Shown in pieces: positions 27,930 to 36,470 of a stretch of DNA of 64,000 bases. Numbering within the stretch: position 1 is the stretch's first letter; every line of letters starts with the position of its first letter. The position numbers and the translations under genes are program-made. The stretch lies in assembly GCA_963729275.1 (NCBI GenBank), contig CAVSNH010000013.1, positions 62,001 to 126,000 on the forward strand. Direction: 5' to 3'. The notes beneath the pieces are model-generated. The model was not told the DNA's origin and did not search any database. It worked only from the letters and a program-made list of their open reading frames with translations. This stretch comes from CAVSNH01 sp963729275. GTDB lineage: Bacteria > Actinomycetota > Acidimicrobiia > Acidimicrobiales > RAAP-2.

Positions 27930-28090
27930 ATGGAGTCCTTCGACACGCTTTCGAAGCCAAGGTCCTCGTCGAGGACTGGCGCCTCGAGTACCACCACTAC
28001 CGACCCCACATGTCGCTCGGGTATCAGTCGCCGGCAGAGTCCGTCCGCAGGTGGCGGGCCGAACATCAACACGCCCCAGCACGCTCATAA
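27930..28090 (+). pseudogene. IS3-family transposase, C-terminal relic
   Basis: About 53 codons match the end of an IS3-family (IS2/IS3 group) DDE transposase: ESFDTL in one frame, then, one base out, FEAKVLVEDWRLEYHHYRPH and MSLGYQSPAESVRRW to a TAA at 28088. This includes the conserved region after the catalytic Glu. The rest of the element, including orfA and the DDE core, is absent, and no terminal inverted repeats could be identified. It marks an old insertion between the two paralogous surface-protein genes. Confidence 0.75.
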
Positions 28091-28189
28091 GGGGTTGACC
28101 GAAGGATCCGAGGGATCCGAAGGATGGAGTCCGTCCTCCACCGCAGGTGGCTGCTCGCTCACGGACAGCGGTCGTCCCCAAACGCGCGC

Positions 28190-28322
28190 TTGACCGTGGG
28201 GATTTGTTCATCAATGATCCATGAGGCCGGATCTCGAACGGCACGGGGACGGCGATGAGGGGCGAAGAACGGCGGGTGCACGTGAGCGTGCTTCCCATAG
28301 CGATGCCGCAGGGGGTTCGGTC
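28190..28322 (+). promoter_or_regulatory. Promoter and structured leader of Ig-like repeat gene 2
   Basis: ccaaacgcgcgcttgac (28178-28194) is identical to the gene 1 copy. TTGACC (28190-28195), 17-bp spacer, AATGAT (28213-28218). The leader shares cggcacg, gaggggc, gaacggcggg and gatgccgcaggggg with gene 1 in the same order and nearly the same spacing, up to an ATGRGCACYC start context. Confidence 0.6.
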
Positions 28323-31300
28323 ATGGGCACTCGGTTCCGCGGTGTGGCGTCTGCTGATGACAATGGCGGGATGCAGCGAGGAGGCAGCCGCTCACTTGTT
28401 CGTCCCTGGATTACCCGGGGGTTAGGTCAGCGCGCCCGTCTTCGGGGGAAGGGAACTGAGATGCAGAAGCGGGCGTTCTTTCGTCTGTTCGCTGCTGCAG
28501 CTGTCGCATCGCTCGTCGGCAGCGTGCTGTCCGTTGTGGCGTTCACCGCGCCGGCGGCTGCCGCCGGCGTAACCTTTGCCATTGCGGGTACTGGTGGTGG
28601 CAACGACCAGAGCGGCGGGGATGTCTACATCTACGACACCAACTACAACTACACCTTCAACCAGGTGCTCACCGTCAGCGATACCGACGGCGGCATGACC
28701 GCCCCGTACGTCTCCTCCAGCTCGCCCGGCACCGGCATCACTTGCTCTCAGACCCTCCCGGCCTACGTCACCGGCTCCGGTGTCTCGCCCTGGCCGAACA
28801 ACTCCGCGAGCGACCCGACCAGCTGGAAGTGCCTCATCCAGGCGGCGCCAGGCCCAGCCAACGGCGACGACAGCGGAGTGAGCGGCTCCGATGGAACATC
28901 GAACACAGTCACATTCACAGAGAACGACAGCGACGGTCCCCACACGGACACCTTCACCATCATGGTCCTGCCTCCCCCCCTCACTGTTGTGGCGCCCGAC
29001 ACCGCCGCAGGGGGAACCGGATCCCTGTCCGGCACGATCGACCAGACGTACTCGACCGCGGGTGATCCCACCGACGCGGTGGTGGAACAGGGTGGCGCGA
29101 GCGGTCCTTCCGGTGCTCTCATCACGGGCGTCACCCCGGACGAAAAGATCTACACCGGCACCAACCCGACCGACCCGGCAGGCTCGGAAACGAACCTGAC
29201 CATCCAAGCCAGCCCGGGCTTCTTCTGGACCAACAATTACAGCGCAGGCAGCGACACCGAGTACAACCTCTCGGAGAGCGACCGCAATACGTCAGGGCAG
29301 ACTTGGACCGCCGGCGCCACCACGACGTCGCCACCAAACAGCACGCTCACGGAGGCCACTGAGGCGTATTCGCCGTTTACGCCCGGAGAGGACGGGGCCG
29401 ACCTGGACCAGACGTGCCCGCCAGCGCCGGCGATGATCGACGCCGGCATGCCCTTCTGCTTCACACTGTTCCAGAGTTCGGGTAATGGGCCGAACGCCGG
29501 CGCCGCCGACCTCGACTTCGCCGGGCAGGCCGTTCCCACCACGACGACGCCCACCGTGGCGACGAGTGCGAGCGGCACCATCGGTCAGAGTGTCAACATC
29601 ACCGACGCCTCTGGTGCGTGCCCGAGCACGATCGGCACGGGTGGCACCGGCCTCTTCGTCAACAGCTACAACTGCTGGTACGGCCGGGCGGGGGACGGCA
29701 CGCCGGTAAGCGTCACGGTGGGCGGCGTCCCCGCCACCACCGTGACCCCGAACAACACGTACACCGCCTCCAGCGTCGCCGTGACGAGCGGCTCGGACGT
29801 GGTGTCGACGACCTCGGGCACGTTCCCCACCTATGTCATTGGTGACAATGTCAGCGGAGCCGGGATCCCTCCGGGCACCACGGTGATTGACGGTGTCCTG
29901 GATACCGCGTCCTGGGCCAACCTCGAGCTGTCGAATGATGCGACAGCCACCTCCGCCGGAGAGCCGCTCACCTTCACTTCAGACGTGAGCGGCTCCTACT
30001 TCAACATCGGTAACAACAACGGCTACGCCAGCACCATCAGCAGCACCACTCTGACCGACGTCGGCCTGACGGGCGGCTCGAACCAGGTGACGGCTACCAC
30101 TCCAGATTCTGGTACCGCGGCCAAACCGTACTCTGGCCTCGTCGGTGGCATGGTGAGCGGGACCGACATCCCCAGCAACACCGAGGTGACGGCTTGTTCC
30201 GGCAACTGCGCGGGAACCGGAAGCGGAACGGTCACCTTGACCCTTTCGAACAACGCCACTACGGCCGTGTCGTCAGAGACCCTCACGTTCTATCCGCTCT
30301 ACCTGAACCCGCCACAACTGAATGCCAACGTCACCATTCCCGCCGGCACGCCGACGGGACCGCAGACGATGGAGGTGTGCGAGCCCACTACACCCACCAA
30401 CGGCTTCGACTGGGAGTTTGGCGTTGAGGACATGGCGCCGGCGGGCAGCCTCTCCTACATCAACGGGAACTCGGGACCAACCCAGGTCTGTGGCTCGACC
30501 ACCATTGACGTGCAGGCTACGAGCAGCACCGCCAGCACGCCGACCAACTCGAGCATCTCGCTGGGTGACAGCAACAGCGACGGAGCGACGGTCACCGGCA
30601 GTATCGGTGGGACCGACCCCACCGGCACGGTGAGCTTCTACGCCTGCGGCGAGGGCGTGGACCCGTGCACCCCGAGCGGGACCCCGTTCGACACCGAGAC
30701 GTTGAGCGGGTCGTCGAACCCGGACACAGTCACCTCGGCCTCCTTCACGCCGACCTCCGCTGGGACCTGGTGCTTCGCCGCTGTCTACTCGGGCGACGGC
30801 AACTACAGCGGCAGTTCGGACCAGAGCTCCGACGAGTGCTACACGGTCGGCACGGTCGGCAGTACGACGACCAGCACGCCGACCAGCTCGAGCATCACGG
30901 TTGGCAGCAGCAACACCGACGCAGCGACGGTGACCGGCGATGACGGTGTCAACCCCACGGGCGCGGTGAGCTTCTACGCCTGCGGCGAGGGCGTGGACCC
31001 GTGCACCCCGAGCGGGACCCCGTTCGACACAGAGACCCTGAGCGGGTCGTCGAACCCGGACACGGTCACCTCGGCATCCTTCACGCCGGACTCGCCCGGC
31101 ACCTGGTGCTTCGCCGCCGTCTACTCCGGTGACGGCAACTACACCGGCAGCAATGACAGCACGAGCGACGAGTGCTACACCGTCAACCAGGCCACGAGCA
31201 CCACGATCAGCACGCCGAACAACTCGAGCATCTCGCTGGGCGACAGCAACAGCGACGGAGCCACCGTCACCGGCAGTGTCGGCAGCATCGACCCGACCGG

Positions 31301-32936
31301 AACGGTGAGCTTCTATGCCTGCGGGGAGAACGTGTCTCCGTGCACGCCGAGCGGGACACCGTTCGACACCGAGACCCTGAGCGGGACAGCCAACCCGGAC
31401 ACGGTCACCTCGGCCTCCTTCACGCCGGACTCCGCTGGCACCTGGTGCTTCGCCGCCGTCTACTCCGGTGACGGCAACTACAGCGGCAGCAATGACGGCA
31501 CGAGCGACGAGTGCTACACCGTCGCCGGCGGGGTCGGCAGCACCACGATCAGCACGCCGAACAGCTTGAGCATCTCGCTCGGCGACAGCAACAGCGACGG
31601 AGCCACCGTGACCGGCAGTGTCGGCGACGTCGATCCGACGGGCACGGTCAGCTTCTATGCCTGCGGGGAGAACGTGTCTCCGTGTGCGCCGAGCGGGACA
31701 CCATTCGACACCGAGACCCTGAGCGGGACGGCCAACCCGGATACGGTCACCTCGGCCTCCTTCACCCCGGACTCGACCGGGACCTGGTGCTTCGCCGCCG
31801 TCTACTCGGGCGACGGCAACTACAGCGGCAGCACCGACCAGAGCACCGACGAGTGCTACACGGTCGGCACGGTCGGTAGTACGACGACCAGCACCCCGAA
31901 CAGTATGACGGCGGCGCTCGACGGTCCCAACTCGGACAGCGTGCTGATCACCGGAGGGGACGGGGCGAACAACGCCCCCTACCCAACGGGCACGGTCAAG
32001 TTCTACACCTGCGGAGAGGGCGTGGACCCGTGCACCTCGGCCAACTGGGCCCAGCTGGGCTCGACGGTGACCCTCGGGGCGTCGAGTGGCAACACCAACA
32101 CCGCCACCTCGACGACGTTCAAGAACGACTCGGTCGGGACCTGGTGCTTCGCCGCTGTCTATTCCGGTGACGGCAACTACACGGGCAGCAACGACAGCAC
32201 CAGCGACGAGTGCTACACCGTGGCCCAAACCAGCACGACCACCCTCAGTTCGCCGCTCAACTCGACGATCACCGAGGGCCAGTCCAACATCGACCAGGCC
32301 ACGGTGTACGGCAACGACGCCGACTCGAGTCCTCCGGCCCCGACCGGCACGGTGACCTTCTACCAGTGCGGGCCGACCACGTCACCCACGGCCTGCGCGG
32401 GCGGCACGGAGGTCGGCACCCCGGTGAACCTGACCACGTCGGGGTCCAACACCGCCACCGCCAGCTCGAAGGCTTTCACCCCGAGCGCCAGTCCCACGGC
32501 CATCGGCTACTGGTGCTTCCGGGCCGTCTACAGCGGTGACGGCAACTACTTCACCAGCTCGGACGACAGCAGTACCAACGAGTGCTTCTACGTGGGCGGC
32601 CCGCTGATCATCACCACGGCCTCCCCGCTGCCCCAGGGCACGGACCACGTCGCCTACAGCCACCAGCTGACGGCGGCCGGCGGGACGATGCCCTATACCT
32701 GGAGCAAGACCGGGGCCCTGCCCCGCGGCATCACCCTGAGCCACTCGGGCCTCTTGTCGGGGACCCCGACGCGGAGCGGCACCTTCACCTTCACGGCCAA
32801 GGTCAAGGATTCGTCCACCCCGCGGCAAGGAGAAGGCCTCGAAGTCATTGACCATCACGATCCAGTAACGGCGGCACTCTGCAGGACGACGCACGCGGTG
32901 CTGGTTGAACGGTCAGCCCGGGAGACTCCGGGCTGA
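28323..32936 (+). CDS. Exported cysteine-rich Ig-like repeat protein 2
   Basis: A protein of about 1,515 residues, paralogue of the one at 21563. Two starts are possible: ATG 28323, aligned with the gene 1 start and leader, or ATG 28461, which has a better ribosome binding site and begins directly at the signal peptide (MQKRAFFRLFAAAAVASLVG). Then come an N-terminal beta domain, a domain with AMIDAGMPFCFTLF and NSYNCWYGRAGDGTPV, six tandem Ig-like (Big_3-like) repeats with four Cys each, and a putative-Ig domain (MPYTWSKTGALPRGITLSHS). The literal frame runs to 32936 through the terminator hairpin; a one-base shift near 32825 would give the tail KEKASKSLTITIQ and stop at 32868, matching gene 1. 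Secreted or surface-attached; no sorting motif seen. Confidence 0.85.
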   Translation: MGTRFRGVASADDNGGMQRGGSRSLVRPWITRGLGQRARLRGKGTEMQKRAFFRLFAAAAVASLVGSVLSVVAFTAPAAAAGVTFAIAGTGGGNDQSGGDVYIYDTNYNYTFNQVLTVSDTDGGMTAPYVSSSSPGTGITCSQTLPAYVTGSGVSPWPNNSASDPTSWKCLIQAAPGPANGDDSGVSGSDGTSNTVTFTENDSDGPHTDTFTIMVLPPPLTVVAPDTAAGGTGSLSGTIDQTYSTAGDPTDAVVEQGGASGPSGALITGVTPDEKIYTGTNPTDPAGSETNLTIQASPGFFWTNNYSAGSDTEYNLSESDRNTSGQTWTAGATTTSPPNSTLTEATEAYSPFTPGEDGADLDQTCPPAPAMIDAGMPFCFTLFQSSGNGPNAGAADLDFAGQAVPTTTTPTVATSASGTIGQSVNITDASGACPSTIGTGGTGLFVNSYNCWYGRAGDGTPVSVTVGGVPATTVTPNNTYTASSVAVTSGSDVVSTTSGTFPTYVIGDNVSGAGIPPGTTVIDGVLDTASWANLELSNDATATSAGEPLTFTSDVSGSYFNIGNNNGYASTISSTTLTDVGLTGGSNQVTATTPDSGTAAKPYSGLVGGMVSGTDIPSNTEVTACSGNCAGTGSGTVTLTLSNNATTAVSSETLTFYPLYLNPPQLNANVTIPAGTPTGPQTMEVCEPTTPTNGFDWEFGVEDMAPAGSLSYINGNSGPTQVCGSTTIDVQATSSTASTPTNSSISLGDSNSDGATVTGSIGGTDPTGTVSFYACGEGVDPCTPSGTPFDTETLSGSSNPDTVTSASFTPTSAGTWCFAAVYSGDGNYSGSSDQSSDECYTVGTVGSTTTSTPTSSSITVGSSNTDAATVTGDDGVNPTGAVSFYACGEGVDPCTPSGTPFDTETLSGSSNPDTVTSASFTPDSPGTWCFAAVYSGDGNYTGSNDSTSDECYTVNQATSTTISTPNNSSISLGDSNSDGATVTGSVGSIDPTGTVSFYACGENVSPCTPSGTPFDTETLSGTANPDTVTSASFTPDSAGTWCFAAVYSGDGNYSGSNDGTSDECYTVAGGVGSTTISTPNSLSISLGDSNSDGATVTGSVGDVDPTGTVSFYACGENVSPCAPSGTPFDTETLSGTANPDTVTSASFTPDSTGTWCFAAVYSGDGNYSGSTDQSTDECYTVGTVGSTTTSTPNSMTAALDGPNSDSVLITGGDGANNAPYPTGTVKFYTCGEGVDPCTSANWAQLGSTVTLGASSGNTNTATSTTFKNDSVGTWCFAAVYSGDGNYTGSNDSTSDECYTVAQTSTTTLSSPLNSTITEGQSNIDQATVYGNDADSSPPAPTGTVTFYQCGPTTSPTACAGGTEVGTPVNLTTSGSNTATASSKAFTPSASPTAIGYWCFRAVYSGDGNYFTSSDDSSTNECFYVGGPLIITTASPLPQGTDHVAYSHQLTAAGGTMPYTWSKTGALPRGITLSHSGLLSGTPTRSGTFTFTAKVKDSSTPRQGEGLEVIDHHDPVTAALCRTTHAVLVERSARETPG
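30525..32591 (+). repeat. Six tandem Ig-like coding repeats, 336-360 bp each
   Basis: Units begin at 30525, 30861, 31197, 31539, 31878 and 32232. Units 1-4 are nearly identical through FYACGEGVDPCTPSGTPFDT and ETLSGSSNPDTVTSASFTP; units 5 and 6 are diverged and match the last two units of gene 1. The unit number therefore grew by duplication of the unit-1 type. Confidence 0.9.
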
Positions 32937-32952
32937 CCGTTCGCCGCTTTTT
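32907..32952 (+). terminator. Strong rho-independent terminator
   Basis: Perfect 15-bp stem gaacggtcagcccgg (32907-32921) and its complement (32928-32942), loop gagact, then gccgc and TTTTT (32948-32952). It ends the Ig-like gene 2 transcript and lies beyond the deduced stop at 32868, which supports that stop over the literal one at 32936. Confidence 0.9.
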
Positions 32953-33003
32953 CTGGATGAACGATCAAATCTCCGGCGCCGGATCCTTCTAAGGTTCTCG
33001 GTG

Positions 33004-34026
33004 ATGCCACTTCCCTGGGAGAAGGAGCTGGCCGGACGGATCGACCATCACGTGGTGTCCTCGTCCGTCCTTCGAGACAACCCCCTGGGCGACCCATCCG
33101 ACCGTCCCTTGTGGGTCTACGTCCCACCCGGCTACGACGACGACCCGGGACGGCGCTTTCCCTCCGTCTACGTGCTCCAGGGCTATACGGGTCTTCTCAA
33201 CATGTGGGCCAACCGCAGCGCCTACCGGCTCACCTTCCCCGAAGCCGCCGACGAGCTCTTCGCCAACGGCGACGCTCCCCCGTGCCTGGTCGTCTTCGTG
33301 GACGCCTGGACCGCCTATGGGGGCTCGCAGTTCGTCGACTCGCCGGGAACCGGTCGCTATCACACCTACCTGTGCGACGAAGTGGTGTCCTTCGTCGATG
33401 CTCGTTACCGCACCCTCGACGACCCCTCTCACCGCGGCGTCCAGGGGAAGTCGAGCGGCGGCTTCGGGGCCATGATCAGCCCGATGCTTCGCCCGGACGT
33501 CTTCGGTGGCCTGGCCACCCACGCCGGGGATGCGCTCTACGAGCTCTGCTACATCCCCGAGTTCGCCAAGGCGGCCCGAGCGCTCAGGGACTACGACGGG
33601 GACATCGCCAGTTGGTGGACGAATTTCCGGAGCCGGACCGCGTTCACCAAACCGTCTGACGAGACCTTGCTCATGATCCTGGGCGTCTCCGCGTGCTTCT
33701 CGGCCGAGGACGACGGGACGCCGGTCCTACCCTTCGATCCCTCCACCGCTCGGCTGCGCGACGAGGTATGGCAACGGTGGCTGGCATGGGATCCAGTCCG
33801 CATGGCCCCGGAACACTCCGACGCCCTGCGTGGCCTAGGGGCCATCTGGATCGACGGCGGAAAGAGCGACGAATGGTTCCTCGATCTCGGGGCCCAGGCC
33901 TTTCGGGACGCGCTCGTCGACATCGACGTGACCGACGTGCACTTCGAGCTGTTCGAGGGAACCCACGGCCGCATCGAATACCGCTATCCGATGTCCCTGG
34001 CCTACCTTGCCACCCGGCTTTCCTAG
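33004..34026 (+). CDS. Esterase family protein (alpha/beta hydrolase)
   Basis: A 340-residue hydrolase of the putative esterase (esterase D/antigen 85-like) family: LWVYVPPGYDDDPGRRFPSV, VLQGYTGLLNMWANR, then the nucleophile elbow GVQGKSSGGFGAMIS (Ser about residue 149), an acidic residue region in IWIDGGKSDEWFLDLGAQAF, and the His in FELFEGTHGRIEYRYP. No signal peptide, so cytoplasmic. The ATG at 33004 is preceded by a weak site; a GTG lies three bases earlier. Single gene between terminators and a small membrane protein gene. Substrate unknown. Confidence 0.85.
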   Translation: MPLPWEKELAGRIDHHVVSSSVLRDNPLGDPSDRPLWVYVPPGYDDDPGRRFPSVYVLQGYTGLLNMWANRSAYRLTFPEAADELFANGDAPPCLVVFVDAWTAYGGSQFVDSPGTGRYHTYLCDEVVSFVDARYRTLDDPSHRGVQGKSSGGFGAMISPMLRPDVFGGLATHAGDALYELCYIPEFAKAARALRDYDGDIASWWTNFRSRTAFTKPSDETLLMILGVSACFSAEDDGTPVLPFDPSTARLRDEVWQRWLAWDPVRMAPEHSDALRGLGAIWIDGGKSDEWFLDLGAQAFRDALVDIDVTDVHFELFEGTHGRIEYRYPMSLAYLATRLS

Positions 34027-34263
34027 GTCCCCAGCTCCGAACACCTCACCGTCTCTCTCCGTCACTGGACGCTCAACCCGGACATCGACCGGAGGCAAGG
34101 ACGGAGGTCCACCTCGACCACTCCCACCCTTGACGGCCCGCGGCACCGTTGGAAAGCTGCCGGGCGTAGGGGGCCCGGTCAGCGGGTGGAGCGTCGGATC
34201 ATTCGACCTTCCGGCTGACATCGCCGTCGTCGGCACTCGGGTGTCACCGGGGCGTCGTACGAT

Positions 34264-34473
34264 GTGAGAGTGACCTCGCTGTGGTCCCTCCGATTGGTGA
34301 TCATGCTCATCGGAGTAGCCGTAGGTGTCGTGTTTCTCTTGAGCCACCACGTGTTGCTGGGTGCTCTGATCGTCTTCTTGGCCGTCGCCAGGGGGGCACT
34401 CGTGCTGACCCTCTGGAAGCGTCGGGCCGCCTTCCGGACGAGGCGAGGCGGTGGCTTCGGCCGACCGTCCTGA
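34264..34473 (+). CDS. Small two-helix membrane protein
   Basis: A 69-residue candidate with two hydrophobic segments (LRLVIMLIGVAVGVVFLLS and HVLLGALIVFLAVARGALVL) followed by a basic tail (WKRRAAFRTRRGGGFGRPS), consistent with an inner-membrane protein with a cytoplasmic C-terminus. GTG starts at 34264 or 34270. No family is recognised. The clean hydrophobic pattern argues against chance, but there is no homology evidence. Confidence 0.5.
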   Translation: MRVTSLWSLRLVIMLIGVAVGVVFLLSHHVLLGALIVFLAVARGALVLTLWKRRAAFRTRRGGGFGRPS

Positions 34474-34570
34474 CACCCGGGCATCGGTCTGGCACAGCTG
34501 TGGGAAGCGTCTGATCGTTTGCCTTCGCACCCCTTTCCGTCCGGCGCGTTTTCGACGATGATGTCCAATC

Positions 34571-35566
34571 GTGACGGCTCCCGGCGGTGCCGACCTGACC
34601 CGGAGGATCGAGTGCCACGAGGCCCAGGTGTGGGCTCGGTGCCTCGAAGAGGTGGGCTGTGCCGCCGGCCCAGCCGGCCAGCAGCTGGTACCGACGAGGA
34701 TCGAGATGGGATCGGCGACCGTCTTCGCTCTTCGGGGCCTGGACTTCGTCGACGTCAACCGGGTCCTCGGCGTGGGTCTCGACGGACCCTATGGGCCCGA
34801 CCAGGTCGGGACGATCATCTCTACCTATGGCGAGCTCGGCCTCAAGCGCTACCAACTGGAGATCGTCGAAGGTGCGCCATCCCCTGACGAGAAGCTGCTC
34901 GAAGCCGTCGGCCTCGTGCGACATCCCGATCCCATCTGGACCGTCTGGCGATGGCTCGACGAGCTACCTGCGCCCGAGACCGACGTCGCTGTACGCGTCC
35001 TCGAGCCGAGTGACCGGCGACAGGTCGCGGAGTTGCAGCGAACCGCCTGGGGAGTCTGGGAGCCGGATGAATCCCACGATCTCTGGTTCGGTGCCACGTT
35101 GGGCACAGCAGGGTTCACCTACTTCGGCGCGTTGATCGACGACCACCTCGTGTCCGTCGGTGCTCTCTGTGTCGACGGCGACACCGCCTGGGCGGGGTTC
35201 GACGCCACCCATCCCCGGCTCCGGCGAAAGCGTCTTCGACACGAGCTCGGCGTCGCACGACTGCGGCGTGCCGCCGAGCTCGGGTGCGACCTGATCCACG
35301 GCGACATGTACTACCCGCCCAAGCGGCGCACCTGGCGTCTCGCCCATCGGAAGGCCCGGTGGTTGCCATGCACGTGCGCCGAAGCGCCCCGCCTCTCGAA
35401 AGGTGACCGAGACCGCTCGACGTCATTCGACGCGCCCAATGCCCGAGGTCGCATGAACGACGACGCCGCGTCGACAGGACGGCCCGGTAGGGTGCCAACC
35501 GTGTCGCAGCAAGCCATTGCACCCTCTGCAAAGGTGGAGAGGGAGGCCCTACGGGAGCGTTGCTGA
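34571..35566 (+). CDS. GNAT-like N-acetyltransferase
   Basis: A 331-residue protein starting at GTG 34571. The second half looks like a GNAT domain (VAVRVLEPSDRRQVAELQRT, YFGALIDDHLVSVGALCVDG, then the acetyl-CoA loop region GFDATHPRLRRKRLRHELGV), and the N-terminal half (ATVFALRGLDFVDVNRVLGV) resembles the degenerate first domain of tandem GNAT proteins. The last 60 residues are polar and overlap the next gene, so the true end may be upset by an indel. Substrate unknown. Confidence 0.65.
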   Translation: MTAPGGADLTRRIECHEAQVWARCLEEVGCAAGPAGQQLVPTRIEMGSATVFALRGLDFVDVNRVLGVGLDGPYGPDQVGTIISTYGELGLKRYQLEIVEGAPSPDEKLLEAVGLVRHPDPIWTVWRWLDELPAPETDVAVRVLEPSDRRQVAELQRTAWGVWEPDESHDLWFGATLGTAGFTYFGALIDDHLVSVGALCVDGDTAWAGFDATHPRLRRKRLRHELGVARLRRAAELGCDLIHGDMYYPPKRRTWRLAHRKARWLPCTCAEAPRLSKGDRDRSTSFDAPNARGRMNDDAASTGRPGRVPTVSQQAIAPSAKVEREALRERC

Positions 35567-36360
35567 CCGCGGTCATCACCCCGGCCGCCTACTGGTCGGC
35601 AGTGGCCGTGGCTGCCGCGCTGTGTGTGAGCCTGTGTGTGGTGGCCCGCCACCGACCAGGTCCGTGGACGGTGACCGTGGCCCGGATCATCGGGCTTCTT
35701 TTGGCGGCCGATGTCATCACCTTCAGCGTCGCCCAGGCTGTCGCCGGCAGCTGGTCGGCCAGTACGTCCCTGCCGCTGGCGCTGTGCGACGCCGCCGTCG
35801 TGGTGGCGGCCATCGCCTGCTGGTGGCGGATCCCCGTCCTCGTCGAGCTCACCTACTTCTGGGGGCTGGCCGGCACCCTGCAGGCGGTCCTCACCCCCGA
35901 CCTCAACGTGGGCTTTCCCCATCTCGTGTTCTTCGAGTACCTGGTCGGGCACTTGGGAATCGTCGCCGCCGCCCTCTTCTTGGTGGTGGGCATGCGGATC
36001 GCGCCCCGCCCCGGCGCCGTGCCGCGAGTCTTCCTGATCTCGGTCGTCTACACGGCCATCGTCGGCACCGTGGACGGGTTGACCGGCGCGAACTACATGT
36101 TCCTTCGCCAGCCACCCGGCGAGTGGACCCTGCTCCGGGTCATGGGACCGTGGCCCTGGTACACGTTCACCGCCGCCGTCGTTGCCCTCGTGCTGTTCAC
36201 CCTTCTCGACCTTCCCTTCCGGGCCGGTCGTCGGGCGGTGACCTCGGCGGTGACCTCGGCGGCGGACGGCCGGTCGGAAATCGGTCCGCGGGAGGACCGT
36301 CGCCCGGTTCCCACGGGACCGCCGTCCACACCGGATGGACGGTTGCCAGCCACCTACTGA
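35560..36360 (+). CDS. TIGR02206/YwaF-family membrane protein
   Basis: A 266-residue protein with about seven transmembrane helices, for example YWSAVAVAAALCVSLCVVA, IPVLVELTYFWGLAGTLQAV and WYTFTAAVVALVLFTLLDLP. The PDLNVGFPHLVFFEYLVGHL and LTGANYMFLRQPP motifs are typical of the TIGR02206 (YwaF-like) family, whose function is unknown. A TTG start at 35560 follows a GGAG-containing stretch and overlaps the end of the GNAT gene by 7 bp. The C-terminal 45 residues are hydrophilic. Confidence 0.85.
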   Translation: MLTAVITPAAYWSAVAVAAALCVSLCVVARHRPGPWTVTVARIIGLLLAADVITFSVAQAVAGSWSASTSLPLALCDAAVVVAAIACWWRIPVLVELTYFWGLAGTLQAVLTPDLNVGFPHLVFFEYLVGHLGIVAAALFLVVGMRIAPRPGAVPRVFLISVVYTAIVGTVDGLTGANYMFLRQPPGEWTLLRVMGPWPWYTFTAAVVALVLFTLLDLPFRAGRRAVTSAVTSAADGRSEIGPREDRRPVPTGPPSTPDGRLPATY

Positions 36361-36470
36361 CAGAGGGCACCGCCTGCCGGCTGCAGAGAGTTGCGGCGGC
36401 TTCGCCGAGGCGGAAGACGAGCCCTCGAGTGCCAACCCCTCCCAGGATGGATGGCGCTGGGTCAGGCCGA

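Larger units (their letters stand above)
27783..28322. other. Intergenic region with hairpins, IS relic and gene 2 promoter
   Basis: Directly after the membrane protein stop lie overlapping inverted repeats (acctca-cttc-tgaggt at 27788-27803, and gaggtgccacctc at 27799-27811), possibly a terminator. The IS3 relic follows (27930-28090), then short ggatccga direct repeats (about 28105-28125) and the promoter and leader of Ig-like gene 2. Confidence 0.6.

Noticed and set aside
30273..32228. 651-codon minus-strand frame within Ig-like gene 2
   Set aside because: It mirrors the repeat array (repeated Val-Arg-Arg-Ala patterns) and vanishes outside the repeats; the plus strand has signal peptide, domains and terminator.
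30525..32591. Repeats as NHL or FG-GAP beta-propeller units
   Set aside because: Unit length of about 115 residues, the PTGTVxFY and AVYSGDxNY patterns, and flanking Ig domains fit Ig-like units, not 40-60-residue propeller blades.
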